Origin: Telluria antibiotica | GTDB taxonomy: Bacteria; Pseudomonadota; Gammaproteobacteria; Burkholderiales; Burkholderiaceae_D | Direction: 5' to 3' | Assembly (NCBI RefSeq): GCF_011682055.1 | Contig: NZ_JAAQOM010000007.1 | Span: forward strand, 186,001-250,000 | DNA length: 64,000 nucleotides | Shown here: one piece after another, positions 33,749 to 43,717 of the stretch | Position numbering within the stretch: the first letter of the stretch is position 1 | Layout: the number at the start of each line of letters is the position of its first letter | Translations under genes and position numbers: made by a program | Notes under the pieces: generated by a model | Told to the model about the DNA's origin: nothing | Database searches by the model: none | Seen by the model: the letters and a program-made list of their open reading frames with translations, nothing else

Positions 33749-35356
33749 ATGCTCAAACACCTCAGCATCAAAACCCGCCTGATCTTCCTGACCGTTCTGT
33801 TGAGTACGGTTTCCATCCTCGTCGGCGTCGTCGGCCTCGTCAACCAGGGCGCCACCAGCGACGCGCTCGGCGGCGTCTACAACGATCGCCTGCTGGGCCT
33901 GTCGCGACTCGGCCACGTCCTGTCGCTGATGCAGCAGAACCAGAACGCTTTGTCGAGCGCGGCGCTCGCGGCCGCGCCGGACAACGGCCCCGTGGTCGCG
34001 GAGGTCGAGGCGCGCATCCGCGAGATCACGGACTTGTGGAAGCAGTACGAGGCAGCCCGCCTGACGCCGGACGAACAGGCGCTCGCCCGCACGTTCATCG
34101 ACAGCCGCATGGCCTTCGTGCAGGAAGGTTTGAAGCCGACCATGGCCGCGCTGCGCGGCAACGATCCGGAGCAGCTCAAGCGCCTCGTCGCCGGCCCGCT
34201 GAAGTCGCGCTTCCTCGCCGCGGAACGGCATATGCAGGCGCTCGTGGCGTTGCAGCATGACCTGGCGAAGGCGCAGTACGCCGCCGCCCTCGGGCGCTAC
34301 GAGCACACGCGCAATCTGTCGGTCGCGCTGATCGTCGTCGGCACGCTGGCGGGGACCCTCGTCGCCGCGCTGCTGATCCGCGGGATCGACACGTCGCTGG
34401 CGGAAGCCGTGCGCCTCGCGCGCAGCGTGGCCGCGGGCGACCTCACGCAAGTCGTGCACATCGAGCACGACGACGAAATCGGTCAGCTGCTGACGGCGCT
34501 GCAGGCGATGAACGCGTCGCTGGCCGGCATCGTGGGCGAGGTGCGCAGCGGCACGGACACGATCGCGGCGACGTCGGACCAGATCGCGGCGGGCAACGAG
34601 GACCTGTCCGCGCGCACCGAGCAGCAGGCGTCGTCGCTGGAACAGACGGCGGCGTCGATGGAAGAATTGATGTCGAACGTGAAGCACAATGCCGACAATG
34701 CGCGCCAGGCGAATGCGCTGGCCGAGGCGGCATCCGGCGTCGCCGGGCGCGGCGGTGCCGTGATCCGGGAAGTCGTCGGCACGATGGGCGAGATCAGCGA
34801 ATCGTCGCGCCGCATCGCCGAGATCATCGGCGTCATCGACGGCATCGCGTTCCAGACGAATATCCTCGCCTTGAACGCGGCGGTGGAAGCGGCGCGCGCG
34901 GGCGAGCAGGGGCGCGGCTTCGCCGTCGTGGCGTCCGAGGTACGCAACCTCGCGCAGCGCTCGGCCGGCGCGGCGCGCGAAATCAAGCAGCTCATCGGGC
35001 ATTCGGTGGAGCGCGTGGAAGCGGGCGGGCGGCTCGTCGAGCAGGCCGGCGCGACGATGCACGAGATCGTCGCGAGCGTGCATCGCGTCACCGACATCAT
35101 GGGCGAGATCACGTTGGCCAGCGCCGAGCAGACGACGGGCATCGGCCAGATCAACGCGGCCGTGGCGCAGATGGACCAGGTGACGCAGCAGAATGCGGCG
35201 CTCGTCGAGGAAGCGGCGGCGGCGGCCGGTGCGCTGCGCGACCAGGCGCGGCGCCTGGCGGCATCGGTCGGCGTGTTCCGCACGGGCGCGCTGCCGCCGC
35301 CGGCCACGCCGGCGCAAGCCTTGACGCCTGCGCGGCGCGCGCTCGCGCGGGCGTGA
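33749..35356 (+). CDS. Methyl-accepting chemotaxis protein (Tar/4HB-type)
   Basis: 535 aa from ATG 33749. A first helix ([20 protein letters not shown]), a periplasmic helical domain of about 150 residues, a second helix ([20 protein letters not shown]), HAMP and the same tip sequence [20 protein letters not shown]. Its cytoplasmic part is closely similar to that of the preceding gene, while the ligand domain differs, so the two look like paralogues with different specificity. There is no NWETF-like tail. It is separated from the first receptor by 287 bp that show no gene, so it is probably transcribed on its own. Confidence 0.92.
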   Translation: MLKHLSIKTRLIFLTVLLSTVSILVGVVGLVNQGATSDALGGVYNDRLLGLSRLGHVLSLMQQNQNALSSAALAAAPDNGPVVAEVEARIREITDLWKQYEAARLTPDEQALARTFIDSRMAFVQEGLKPTMAALRGNDPEQLKRLVAGPLKSRFLAAERHMQALVALQHDLAKAQYAAALGRYEHTRNLSVALIVVGTLAGTLVAALLIRGIDTSLAEAVRLARSVAAGDLTQVVHIEHDDEIGQLLTALQAMNASLAGIVGEVRSGTDTIAATSDQIAAGNEDLSARTEQQASSLEQTAASMEELMSNVKHNADNARQANALAEAASGVAGRGGAVIREVVGTMGEISESSRRIAEIIGVIDGIAFQTNILALNAAVEAARAGEQGRGFAVVASEVRNLAQRSAGAAREIKQLIGHSVERVEAGGRLVEQAGATMHEIVASVHRVTDIMGEITLASAEQTTGIGQINAAVAQMDQVTQQNAALVEEAAAAAGALRDQARRLAASVGVFRTGALPPPATPAQALTPARRALARA

Positions 35357-35404
35357 CGCGCGCGCCGCGCGCGAGGTCCGCGGTCCCCGGTCTGCGCGCC
35401 CCGG

Positions 35405-35872
35405 TCAGAACTTCGCCTTCTGCGCCTGCAGCTGTTCGCGCAGCTGGTGCGCGTTGCAGTGGCTGTAGTCCTTGTTCAGTTCCAGGTCGACGAGGGGTTT
35501 CAGCTGGTTGTCGAGCTGGCCGCGCAGCACGCCGAGGAACCTCGGCTCGGCCACCAGTTCCAGCTTCTGGAAGCGCTGTTCCTGCCAGCCCTTGAGCAGG
35601 AAGGCGCAGATGTCCTTGGCAAAGAATTCCGCGTCATGTTGTTCCGGCGTCTGCGCCGGCTGGTACTGCTTGTTCGGCGTGGCGCCCCCGGTGTTGTGGA
35701 TGCTCTGGCCGGCCGCGGTCGCGCCGATGCGGTCCGTGTTGATGTCGATGTCGCGCAGGCGCGCATTGGCGCTGACCATGTCCTCGATTTCGATGTACGG
35801 CTGCTTGGGATCCGATTCGGCGAAGATGCGTGCGCGGCCGGCGTCGGCGGATACGATCCAGGTGGTAGTCAT
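35405..35872 (-). CDS. Host-attachment-protein family (Pfam HAP-like)
   Basis: 155 aa from ATG 35872, with GGGGAA before it. The start TTTWIVSADAGRARIFAESD and the block DAEFFAKDICAFLLKGWQEQ, then KLELVAEPRFLGVLRGQLDN match the family first named from plant-attachment genes of Agrobacterium. The fold resembles eRF1-like RNA-release domains. There is no signal peptide. The true role in free-living bacteria is not known and attachment is not implied by the sequence alone. It converges with the second chemoreceptor gene. Confidence 0.85.
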   Translation of the reverse strand: MTTTWIVSADAGRARIFAESDPKQPYIEIEDMVSANARLRDIDINTDRIGATAAGQSIHNTGGATPNKQYQPAQTPEQHDAEFFAKDICAFLLKGWQEQRFQKLELVAEPRFLGVLRGQLDNQLKPLVDLELNKDYSHCNAHQLREQLQAQKAKF

Positions 35873-35990
35873 ACATTCCCCTTTTCCAAGTTGCAATCAA
35901 GTTGTCGGCCCCACCGGGGCCATACAGGCTGAAGACCAGTCTATCCCAACCAGATTTTTCGAGAAGTACGGATCGCGGTAGACTGGCACC

Positions 35991-36191
35991 ATGCAAAAAC
36001 TTCTCATCCTCCTCGGCCTCGCGCTCCTCGCCGCGGGCCTCGCCTGGCCCTGGCTGCGCCGGCTGCCGTTCGGCCGCCTGCCCGGCGACATCCACATCGC
36101 GCGCGGCGGCTTCCATTTCAGCTTCCCCATCGTCACCTGCCTCGTCATCTCCATCGTCGTCTCGCTGCTGCTCTGGATTTTCCGCCGCTGA
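35991..36191 (+). CDS. DUF2905 small membrane protein
   Basis: 66 aa: a first helix (LLILLGLALLAAGLAWPWL), a loop with the family core FGRLPGDIHIARGGFHFSFP, and a second helix (IVTCLVISIVVSLLLWIF). This matches DUF2905, a widespread two-helix inner-membrane protein of unknown role. Length is typical. It stands before the TonB receptor gene without a clear link. Confidence 0.88.
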   Translation: MQKLLILLGLALLAAGLAWPWLRRLPFGRLPGDIHIARGGFHFSFPIVTCLVISIVVSLLLWIFRR

Positions 36192-36368
36192 GCCGCCCCC
36201 GTCGGCCGTGTCAAAAAAATGACGCGCGTCTGCGCGATAGCAAGATTTGACAAACATGGTCGGAATTTCAACGCGACAATGCGCCCCATGCGAAGACGAG
36301 AGACGCTGCAGCGTCCACGAATTCGAAACTGGCAAGGTTCCTCGATTACCACAGTTTTGGGAGAGCAC

Positions 36369-39056
36369 ATGAGACAGCAAAAGACCATGGTCGCGCGCAC
36401 CGCGATCGCGGGCGCGGTGGCGGTACTGGTGATGGGCATCGCCGCACAGGCGCGCGCGCAGGACGACATGAACACGAACGCGGCCAGCGCGGCCGCCGGT
36501 GCACCGGGCCCGCGCGCGGGCGAGACGCGGACCGTGATCGTCACGGGTGTGCGCGCCGCGCTGGAGCAGTCGATGCGCCAGAAGCGCAACGCGGACGCCG
36601 TCGTCGAGGTGGTGACGGCGGAAGACATCGGCAAGATGCCGGACAAGAACGTGGCCGACGCGATCCAGCGCCTGCCCGGCGTGAACACGCAGTCGTCCGC
36701 GGGCGGCGAGGGCGGCTTCGGCGAGAACGACCGCGTGAGCCTGCGCGGCACGAGCCCCAGCCTGCAGCAGACGCTGTTCAACGGCCACGCCATCAGTACG
36801 GGCGACTGGTTCGTGCTGAACCAGGTCGGCGGCAACGTGGGGCGCTCGTCGAGCTTCTCTCTGCTGCCGTCGGAACTCGTGGGCTCCATCGTCGTGCAGA
36901 AGAGCGCGACGGCCGACCTCGTGGAAGGCGGCGTTTCCGGCGCCATCAACGTGATCACGCGCCGTCCCCTCGACTTCCGCCAGCCGCTGACGGTCGAAGC
37001 GTCCGTGCAGGCCAATTACAACGACCTCGCGAAAAAGACCGAGCCGCAGGTGTCGGCCCTCGTCAGCTGGAAGAACCCGGCGAACAACGTCGGCGTGCTG
37101 CTGCAGGGCTTCTCGGAAAAGCAGAGCGTGCGCCGCGACGGCCAGGAAATCCTCGGCTACACGCCGATCAGCGCGACGAGCGCCGCCGCCGTCGCGAATC
37201 CATCGCTTGCCGGCGTGAAGGTCCCGACCTTCATCGGCGCCGCGCTGTTCGAGCAAAAGAAAAAGCGTGAAGGCGGCGCGTTCGACATCGAGGCGAAACC
37301 GTCGCGCGACATCGGCGTCGATTTGAACGGCTTTTATTCAAAGCTGAAGGCGCCGCACCAGAACACGAACTGGCTCGCCGCGCCCGCGAATTCGATCAAC
37401 AGCGCGGGCCTGATTCCGCAGAACCCCGTCGTGCGCAACGGCACGCTCGTCGGCGCCGGGTTCACGAGCAATGCTGGCGAAGTGGACAACATCTACCGTC
37501 CGGATGCCGGCGGCGAATCGTGGTACGTCGACTTGAACGGCCGCTGGCGCGCGACGGAAGACCTGAGCTTCACGGGCAAGATCGGGCGCACGCACGGCGT
37601 GGGCTTCGACCACGGCGACGTCTACTACCAGAACAACGTCGACGGCGGCATGGTGTACGCGCTGAACGGCATGACGCCCGCCAGCGTCAGCTACCCGGGC
37701 GGGAACACGACGCAGCCCGGATCGACGGCATGGGCCGGCGGCGGCGAGGCGCAATCGGTCGACAAGGAAAAGTATGCGCAGGTCGACGGCGAATGGCGCG
37801 TGCACGACAACGCCTGGGTCCAGGCCGTGCGCTTCGGCGCGCGCTGGACGGACCACAAGCGCACGGCGGAACACCCGCTGGAAACGCGTCCGGGCCCGAA
37901 CGGCTTCACGAATCCGGGACCGGCGTGGAGCGGCCAGATGTACCCGTCCGACTTCGGCTCGGACCTCGGCGGCAGCGTCTTCAACAACTACTTCAAGTAC
38001 GACGGCGCGGCCCTCGGCGCCTGGGGCGCGGTGCCGGGCAACCGCCTGCTCGACTTCACGTTGCGCCACAACTGGCTCGACGAATTCCAGGTCGGCGAGA
38101 AGACGGCCGCCGTGTACGGCATGGCCGACATCGGCGGCGATGGCTGGAGCGGCAACTTCGGCCTGCGCGCCGTCGAGACGCGCCAGACGACGATCGTGAA
38201 CCTGCCGGGCGGCCCGAACCCGATCACCGGTTCCGCGTTCGGTCCGTACACACCGACGACGTACGAGCGCACCTACCGCGACTATCTGCCGAGCGCGAAC
38301 GTGAAGTTCGATGTCCGTTCCGACCTCGTCGTCCGCGCCGGCATCGCGAAGACGATGTCCCGGCCGGACTACAGCGCGCTGGGCGGCTCCGTGTCGCTGA
38401 ACGACGACGCGCTGTCGGGCACCGGCGGCAACGTCAGGCTCGATCCGATCCGCTCCGTCAACTACGACCTGTCGGCCGAGTGGTACTACATGCCGAAGGC
38501 GATGCTGTCGGCGGGCCTGTTCTACATGGACTTCAGCTCCATCGTCGCGCAGGGCACGAGCACGGGCAGCTACTACAACAACAAGCGCGGCACGTTCACC
38601 GATTACCAGATCACGTCGCCGTACAACACGAAGGCGACGAACAAGGGCGTCGAGCTGTCGTGGCAGCAGCCCGTGTGGAACAACTTCGGCGTGCTGACGA
38701 ACTACACGTGGGCCGACGGCGAACTCGATGGCGGCGGCGAGATGCTCAACGCGTCGAAGAACACGTACAACGTGACGGGCTATTACGAGAACGACAGGTT
38801 CAGCGCGCGTCTCGCGTACAGCTACCGTTCGTCGTACAAGGCCGGCGTCGACCGCGGCGCGAGCCAGCACGTGGATTCGATGCCGTCGCTGGCGGCCTCC
38901 GTGAACTACAAGCTGAACGAGCACCTCACGATCACGTTCGATGCGCTGAACCTCACCAACGAGACGATCAAGATGTACGCCGAGAACAAGGACCAGCCGC
39001 GCGCCTTCTATTCGAACGGCCGCACGTTCTACCTCGGCCTGCGCGGCAAGCTCTGA
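36369..39056 (+). CDS. TonB-dependent receptor (glycan/oligosaccharide type)
   Basis: 895 aa from ATG 36369, with GGGAGA in front. The signal peptide ends AQARA. The plug domain begins VIVTGVRAALEQSMRQKRNA and includes IGKMPDKNVADAIQRLPGVN, a pattern typical of large carbohydrate receptors in Xanthomonas, Caulobacter and Alteromonas; the barrel ends with a C-terminal aromatic (FYLGLRGKL). It imports a ligand across the outer membrane using TonB. The downstream GH20 enzyme and AmpG-like transporter point to chitin oligosaccharides or another GlcNAc compound. It is followed by the GH20 start after 2 bp. Confidence 0.92.
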   Translation: MRQQKTMVARTAIAGAVAVLVMGIAAQARAQDDMNTNAASAAAGAPGPRAGETRTVIVTGVRAALEQSMRQKRNADAVVEVVTAEDIGKMPDKNVADAIQRLPGVNTQSSAGGEGGFGENDRVSLRGTSPSLQQTLFNGHAISTGDWFVLNQVGGNVGRSSSFSLLPSELVGSIVVQKSATADLVEGGVSGAINVITRRPLDFRQPLTVEASVQANYNDLAKKTEPQVSALVSWKNPANNVGVLLQGFSEKQSVRRDGQEILGYTPISATSAAAVANPSLAGVKVPTFIGAALFEQKKKREGGAFDIEAKPSRDIGVDLNGFYSKLKAPHQNTNWLAAPANSINSAGLIPQNPVVRNGTLVGAGFTSNAGEVDNIYRPDAGGESWYVDLNGRWRATEDLSFTGKIGRTHGVGFDHGDVYYQNNVDGGMVYALNGMTPASVSYPGGNTTQPGSTAWAGGGEAQSVDKEKYAQVDGEWRVHDNAWVQAVRFGARWTDHKRTAEHPLETRPGPNGFTNPGPAWSGQMYPSDFGSDLGGSVFNNYFKYDGAALGAWGAVPGNRLLDFTLRHNWLDEFQVGEKTAAVYGMADIGGDGWSGNFGLRAVETRQTTIVNLPGGPNPITGSAFGPYTPTTYERTYRDYLPSANVKFDVRSDLVVRAGIAKTMSRPDYSALGGSVSLNDDALSGTGGNVRLDPIRSVNYDLSAEWYYMPKAMLSAGLFYMDFSSIVAQGTSTGSYYNNKRGTFTDYQITSPYNTKATNKGVELSWQQPVWNNFGVLTNYTWADGELDGGGEMLNASKNTYNVTGYYENDRFSARLAYSYRSSYKAGVDRGASQHVDSMPSLAASVNYKLNEHLTITFDALNLTNETIKMYAENKDQPRAFYSNGRTFYLGLRGKL

Positions 39057-39058
39057 TC

Positions 39059-41497
39059 GTGTCGCAACGGGAGAAGCGGGACGGCGTGCCCGTGGCCGCG
39101 GCATGGGAATGCCTGACGAACCTCGTCGCGGACGACGTGTTCGCGGCGCGGCTTCTGCTTACCAACGTGTCGGACGCGCCCATCGAACCCGGATGGACCA
39201 TGTACTTCAACGCGTGCCGCCGTGTGTTGAACGTGAGCGCGGGCTTCGACCTCGCGCACGTCAACGGCGACCTGTTCTCGCTGCGCCGCACGAACGCGTC
39301 GGCGTGGCAGCCGGGCGAAGTGCTCGACGTGCGCTACGAGGCGCAGTTCTGGGCGATCAGCGAGACGGATGCGCCGCTCGGCTTCTACCTTGTCGACGCG
39401 GGCGGGCACACGGTCGACCTGGGCGACGCGGACGTCAAGCCGTTCGCGCGTCCGGAGCAACTGCGGCGCAACGCGCACGACGTGCTCCCGACAGCCGACG
39501 CGGCCTGGCGCTGGCACGAGAACGCGGGCCTGCGCCTGTTGCCGGCCGAGGAAGTCGGCCGCATCACGCCGACGCCGATCTCGGCGTGCTTTGCCGATGC
39601 GCGTTGCAAGCTGACGTGCGCGAGCGAGATCGTGGCCGGCGCCGCGCTGGCGGCCGAGGCAGCATTGCTGGGCACTTTGCTGGCCGATCTGCCGGACGGT
39701 GAAGGCGCGCGCATGCTGCTGGAGATCGGCACGGCGGCGGCGGAGGGGCCCGAGGCGTACCAGCTCGACATCGGCACCGACACGATCCTCGTGCGCGGCG
39801 CGAGTGCACACGGCGTGTTCAACGGCATCCAGACCTTGGCCCAGCTGCTCGATGCGGACGGCACGGTGCCGTGCGGCCGCGTGGTCGACGCGCCGCGCTT
39901 CGGCTACCGCGGCATGATGCTGGACGTCGCGCGCCACTTCGCGTCGGTGGCGACCGTGCAGCGCCTGCTCGACTGCATGGCGCGCTACAAGCTGAACCGC
40001 CTGCACCTGCACCTGACGGACGACGAGGGCTGGCGCCTCGCCATCGACGCGCTGCCGGAACTCACCGGCATCGGTTCGAAGCGCGGCGTCGCACCGGACG
40101 CCGGCGCCGTGCTGCCGGCATCGTTCGGCTCCGGCCCGGACGTGGCGTCGTCCGCCGGCACGGGGTTTTACGACGCGGACGACTTCATCGCGATCCTCCG
40201 CTACGCGCATGCGCGCCACATCGAAGTCATCCCGGAGTTCAACATGCCGGGCCACGCGCGCGCGGCCGTGCTGGCGATGCGCGCGCGTCACGACCGCCTG
40301 CGCGCGCAGGGCGACGTCGAGGGAGCGGAGCGCCACCTGCTGAGCGATCCGGACGACGCCTCCGTCTACGAATCCGTGCAGCTGTGGCGCGACAACGTGA
40401 TCTGCATCGCGCTACCGTCCGTCGACCGTTTCATCGACACGGTCGTCGCGCACGTGGCCGCGCTGTACCGCGAGGCCGGCGTACCGCTGTCGACCATCCA
40501 CACGGGCGGCGACGAAGTACCGCGCGGCGCCTGGGAAGGCTCGCCGCGGTGCCGGGCGCTGATGCGCGAGCGGGGCTGGACGCACGTGGGGCAGCTGCAC
40601 GCCGATTTCGTGGGCCGCTGCCGCGCGATCCTGGCGCGCCACGGCATCGCGTTCGCCGGCTGGGAAGAGACGGCGCTCGCGTATGACGAGGCGCCGCCGC
40701 AGCCGCATGGCGGCTTCCTCGTCCATGCCTGGAACAATGCGTGGGGCTCGGGGAAGGAAGACGTCGCGTACCGCCTCGCCAACGCGGGCTACGACGTCGT
40801 GCTGGCGAATGCGGCGAACCTGTACTTCGACCTCGCGTACGCGAAGGACCCGCAGGAACCCGGCTATTACTGGGCCGGCTTCGTCGAGACGCGCCACGCG
40901 TTCGGCTTCTGCCCGCTGGACATGATCGTCAGCGCGGCCAACGATCCGATGGGCCAAGGCGTCCCGCCCGCGCGCCTGGCCGCGCTGGTGCGCCTGACGC
41001 CGGCAGGCCGGCGCCGCATCGTTGGCCTGCAGGGCCAGCTGTGGGGAGAAAATGCCCGCACGCGCGACCGCATCGAATACCTGGCCGCGCCGCGCCTCGT
41101 GGCGCTGGCGGAACGGGCGTGGGCGCCGGACCCCGGCTGGTGCGCAATCGAGGACACCGCCGCGCGCACGGCCGCGATGGACGACGCGTGGAACGAGTTC
41201 GCAAACCGCCTCGGCCAGCGCGAACTGCCGCGCCTCGACCGCGCGCCGCTCGCGTACGGCTACCGCCTGCCGCCGCCGGGCGCCGTCGCGCAAGGCCGCA
41301 CCGTGCACGCGAACGTGGCCCTGCCGGGCCTCGCGCTGCATTACACTCTGGATGGCAGCGAGCCCGATGCCGCCAGCCCGCGCTACGCGGGTCCGGTACA
41401 AGCCGGGCCGGACGCCGCCGTGTTCAAGACCGCCACCTTCGACACGCGCGGACGCAAGAGCGCAACCGTCGTCATCGCACTGGATTCCCATGGATAG
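39059..41497 (+). CDS. Beta-N-acetylhexosaminidase, GH20 (chitobiase-like)
   Basis: 812 aa from a GTG at 39059, two bases after the receptor stop. Domains: an N-terminal CHB_HEX-like beta domain (about 15-170, ECLTNLVADDVFAARLLLTN), a GH20b domain (to about 280) and the catalytic barrel starting RFGYRGMMLDVARHFASVAT, with the catalytic Asp-Glu pair at about 485-486 (HTGGDEVPRGAWEG). A short C-terminal beta domain with YTLDGSEPDAASPRYAG ends it. No signal peptide is visible, so the enzyme looks cytoplasmic unless the true start is missed. It would release GlcNAc from imported chitooligomers. Confidence 0.92.
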   Translation: MSQREKRDGVPVAAAWECLTNLVADDVFAARLLLTNVSDAPIEPGWTMYFNACRRVLNVSAGFDLAHVNGDLFSLRRTNASAWQPGEVLDVRYEAQFWAISETDAPLGFYLVDAGGHTVDLGDADVKPFARPEQLRRNAHDVLPTADAAWRWHENAGLRLLPAEEVGRITPTPISACFADARCKLTCASEIVAGAALAAEAALLGTLLADLPDGEGARMLLEIGTAAAEGPEAYQLDIGTDTILVRGASAHGVFNGIQTLAQLLDADGTVPCGRVVDAPRFGYRGMMLDVARHFASVATVQRLLDCMARYKLNRLHLHLTDDEGWRLAIDALPELTGIGSKRGVAPDAGAVLPASFGSGPDVASSAGTGFYDADDFIAILRYAHARHIEVIPEFNMPGHARAAVLAMRARHDRLRAQGDVEGAERHLLSDPDDASVYESVQLWRDNVICIALPSVDRFIDTVVAHVAALYREAGVPLSTIHTGGDEVPRGAWEGSPRCRALMRERGWTHVGQLHADFVGRCRAILARHGIAFAGWEETALAYDEAPPQPHGGFLVHAWNNAWGSGKEDVAYRLANAGYDVVLANAANLYFDLAYAKDPQEPGYYWAGFVETRHAFGFCPLDMIVSAANDPMGQGVPPARLAALVRLTPAGRRRIVGLQGQLWGENARTRDRIEYLAAPRLVALAERAWAPDPGWCAIEDTAARTAAMDDAWNEFANRLGQRELPRLDRAPLAYGYRLPPPGAVAQGRTVHANVALPGLALHYTLDGSEPDAASPRYAGPVQAGPDAAVFKTATFDTRGRKSATVVIALDSHG

Positions 41498-42776
41498 CAT
41501 CCACCCCGACCACCTGACGCCCGCCGCCCGCCATCCGCTCGCGTGGGTGCCCACGCTGTACCTCGCGCAGGGCCTGCCGTTCTACAGCGTCGCCCTCGTG
41601 GCGGGGCTGATGTTCAAGAGCATGGGCGTGCCCAACGAGCAGATCGCGCGCTGGACCGGCATGCTGGGCCTCGCGTGGGTGTTCAAGGCGTTGTGGAGCC
41701 CGTTCCTGGAACTGGCGTCGAGCAAGAAGCGCGTCGTCGTCGTGCTGCAGGTCACGGGCGGCATCGCGCTCGGCGTGCTGTCGTTCGCGCTGCAGCTGCC
41801 CGCGTGGTTCGCGCTGGCGATCGGCCTGCTCGCCGTCGTGGCGCTCGCGTCCAGCACGCACGACATCGCGGCCGACGGTTTATATATCGCGAGCCTGTCG
41901 GCGCGCCAGCAGGCCGCGTATGCCGGCTGGCAGGGCGCCTTCTTCAACGGCGCTAAATTCCTGTCGCTGGGCGGCCTCGTGATCCTGGCCGGCTTCCTCG
42001 AGCAGCGCATCGGCGCATCGGCCGCATGGGCCACCGTGTTCGCGCTGCTGGGCGCCTTGCTGGCGGGGCTGGGGCTGTACCACGCGTGGGCGCTGCCCGG
42101 CACGCTCACGCCGGCAGCGGTTGGTGCCTCCATGCGCGGCGCCGCCGACGTGCTGGTCGACGTCGTGCGCGCGTTCTTCGCCAAGCCCGGCATCTGGATG
42201 GGTATCGTGTTCATCCTGCTGTTCCGCCTCGCGGAAGGGCAGGTGCAGACGATCGGGCCGCTGTTCCTGCGCGACGCGCGCGCGCTCGGCGGCCTCGGTC
42301 TCTCGACGCAGGAAGTGGGCGCCATCTACGGCACGGCCGGTACGGCGGCCTTCCTCGTCGGCAGCATCCTCGGCGGCTGGTTCACGTCGCGCGTGGGCCT
42401 CGCGCGCGCGATGCTCGTGCTGATCCTCGCGATGAACGTGCCGAACCTCGTGTTCTGGTACCTGAGCGCGATGCAGCCGGACAGCCTGGGCTGGATCACG
42501 GCGGCGCTGTCGCTGGAGATGTTCGGCTACGGTTTCGGCTTCGTGGGCATGATCCTGTTCATCATGCAGGTGATCGCGCCGGGCCGCTACCAGACGGCAC
42601 ATTACGCGCTGGGGTCCGGTTTCATGCAGCTGGGCTTCGTGCTGTCGAAGGTGGTCAGCGGCGACATCCAGCTGCTGCTCGGCTACCGCCACTTCTTCCT
42701 GTGGGTCGTGCTGTCGGCGCTGCCCGTGCTCGTGCTGACGCGCTTCGTGAAAATGGCGCCGGCCGACGGCGCCTGA
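41490..42776 (+). CDS. AmpG-like MFS transporter
   Basis: 428 aa from ATG 41490, overlapping the hexosaminidase stop by 8 bp. About twelve membrane helices. The N-terminal LYLAQGLPFYSVALVAGLMF and ARWTGMLGLAWVFKALWSPF are the family signature of AmpG/acetyl-CoA-type MFS permeases. Known AmpG members bring GlcNAc-anhydromuropeptides into the cell. Coupling to GH20 and a TonB receptor suggests transport of a GlcNAc disaccharide across the inner membrane here. The gene is the last of the three-gene locus. Confidence 0.88.
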   Translation: MDSIHPDHLTPAARHPLAWVPTLYLAQGLPFYSVALVAGLMFKSMGVPNEQIARWTGMLGLAWVFKALWSPFLELASSKKRVVVVLQVTGGIALGVLSFALQLPAWFALAIGLLAVVALASSTHDIAADGLYIASLSARQQAAYAGWQGAFFNGAKFLSLGGLVILAGFLEQRIGASAAWATVFALLGALLAGLGLYHAWALPGTLTPAAVGASMRGAADVLVDVVRAFFAKPGIWMGIVFILLFRLAEGQVQTIGPLFLRDARALGGLGLSTQEVGAIYGTAGTAAFLVGSILGGWFTSRVGLARAMLVLILAMNVPNLVFWYLSAMQPDSLGWITAALSLEMFGYGFGFVGMILFIMQVIAPGRYQTAHYALGSGFMQLGFVLSKVVSGDIQLLLGYRHFFLWVVLSALPVLVLTRFVKMAPADGA

Positions 42777-42779
42777 CCG

Positions 42780-43043
42780 TCAGCGGCGGTACGTCGGGCG
42801 GCGCGCCGGTGCCGCGTTGCGCTTCTCGATGTGGCGGAACGTGATCCGGCCCTTGCTGAGGTCGTACGCCGACATTTCCAAGGTGACGCGGTCGCCCGCC
42901 AGGATGCGGATGTGGTGCTGGCGCATCTTGCCGGACGTGTAGGCGATCAGCTTGTGACCGTTGTCCAGGTCCACGCGAAAGCGCGAGTCGGGGAGGATTT
43001 CCTGGACGATGCCGTCCATTTCGATGAGTTCTTCTTTGGCCAT
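42780..43043 (-). CDS. infA: Translation initiation factor IF-1 (accessory copy)
   Basis: 87 aa from ATG 43043. The OB-fold core [40 protein letters not shown] and [20 protein letters not shown] is clear IF-1. The C-terminal tail ([18 protein letters not shown]) is longer than the 72-aa IF-1 encoded in ribosomal operons, and Burkholderiales often hold such a second copy. It binds the 30S A site during initiation. It stands alone, not in a ribosomal operon. Confidence 0.95.
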   Translation of the reverse strand: MAKEELIEMDGIVQEILPDSRFRVDLDNGHKLIAYTSGKMRQHHIRILAGDRVTLEMSAYDLSKGRITFRHIEKRNAAPARRPTYRR

Positions 43044-43234
43044 GAGGGTTCCTTGGTAGGCGCAGGCGGGCCGGCGGGTGCGCATGCTGCGCGCGACGCT
43101 TGCCGGGGCATGAGGCGGGATGGAGAAGGGCACCGGTGCGTGCTCGAGGCGCCGGCGGTGAGGTGGTCCGGATTTCTGTCCAGAAATCGCATTATACGGC
43201 ATCTGGATGGCCCACACGCGTCTTTTTGAAATTT

Positions 43235-43274
43235 ATACGCCTCTCATACTCCAATTGGAGTATATTGGGCGTAT
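43235..43274. promoter_or_regulatory. 40-bp nested operator with four half-sites (RHH regulator)
   Basis: Half-sites ATACGCC (43235-43241), ATACTCC (43246-43252), GGAGTAT (43257-43263) and GGCGTAT (43268-43274) repeat every 11 bp with perfect overall dyad symmetry; the inner 18 bp (43246-43263, ATACTCCAATTGGAGTAT) is a perfect palindrome. This is the layout used by ribbon-helix-helix dimers that bind side by side on one face of DNA. It lies 19-58 bp before the start of an RHH gene. Confidence 0.8.
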
Positions 43275-43292
43275 CGATTGCACGGAGACGCC

Positions 43293-43709
43293 ATGAAGCT
43301 CGTCGAAACAAAGCCCAAATTCCCCGACACGGACAAGGTCACGATCAATCTCGGCCTCGTCGACCTGGCCCAGATGGACCTGCTCGTGGCGGAAGGTTTT
43401 TATACGAACCGTACGGATTTCGTCCGCACGGCCATCCGCAACCAGTTGCAGCAGCACGGCGACGCGATCCGCCAGACGGTCACGCGCAAGCGCTTCGTGA
43501 TGGGCATGCAGCGCTACACGAAGGCGGAACTGGAAGCGGGCGTGGCGGCCGGCGAACGGCTCGACATCCACGTGCTGGGCCTCGCGACGATCGACGACGA
43601 CGTCACGCCCGAACTGGCACGCGCGGCGATCGCGTCGATCCAGGTGCTGGGCGCGTTCATCGCTCCGGCCGCCGTCAAGTCCGCCCTCGCGGACCGCATC
43701 CATTCTTAA
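43293..43709 (+). CDS. Ribbon-helix-helix transcriptional regulator (CopG-like)
   Basis: 138 aa from ATG 43293, preceded by ACGGAGACG. Residues about 15-60 are the ribbon-helix-helix: DKVTINLGLVDLAQMDLLVA then GFYTNRTDFVRTAIRNQLQQ. A C-terminal part (about 75-138) has YTKAELEAGVAAGERLDIHV and may sense a ligand or join dimers; no family was recognised for it. A perfect four-half-site operator lies just upstream, so the gene should be autoregulated. The PHB-depolymerase-family gene begins 8 bp after its stop, so the regulator likely controls that enzyme. Confidence 0.85.
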   Translation: MKLVETKPKFPDTDKVTINLGLVDLAQMDLLVAEGFYTNRTDFVRTAIRNQLQQHGDAIRQTVTRKRFVMGMQRYTKAELEAGVAAGERLDIHVLGLATIDDDVTPELARAAIASIQVLGAFIAPAAVKSALADRIHS

Positions 43710-43717
43710 GGAACACC

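Noticed and set aside
36192-36368. NagR/NagQ-like operator before the TonB receptor (TTTGACAAACATGGTCGG)
   Set aside because: Only short GAC/GTC halves match a palindrome; too weak to call although a GlcNAc repressor site would fit the locus.
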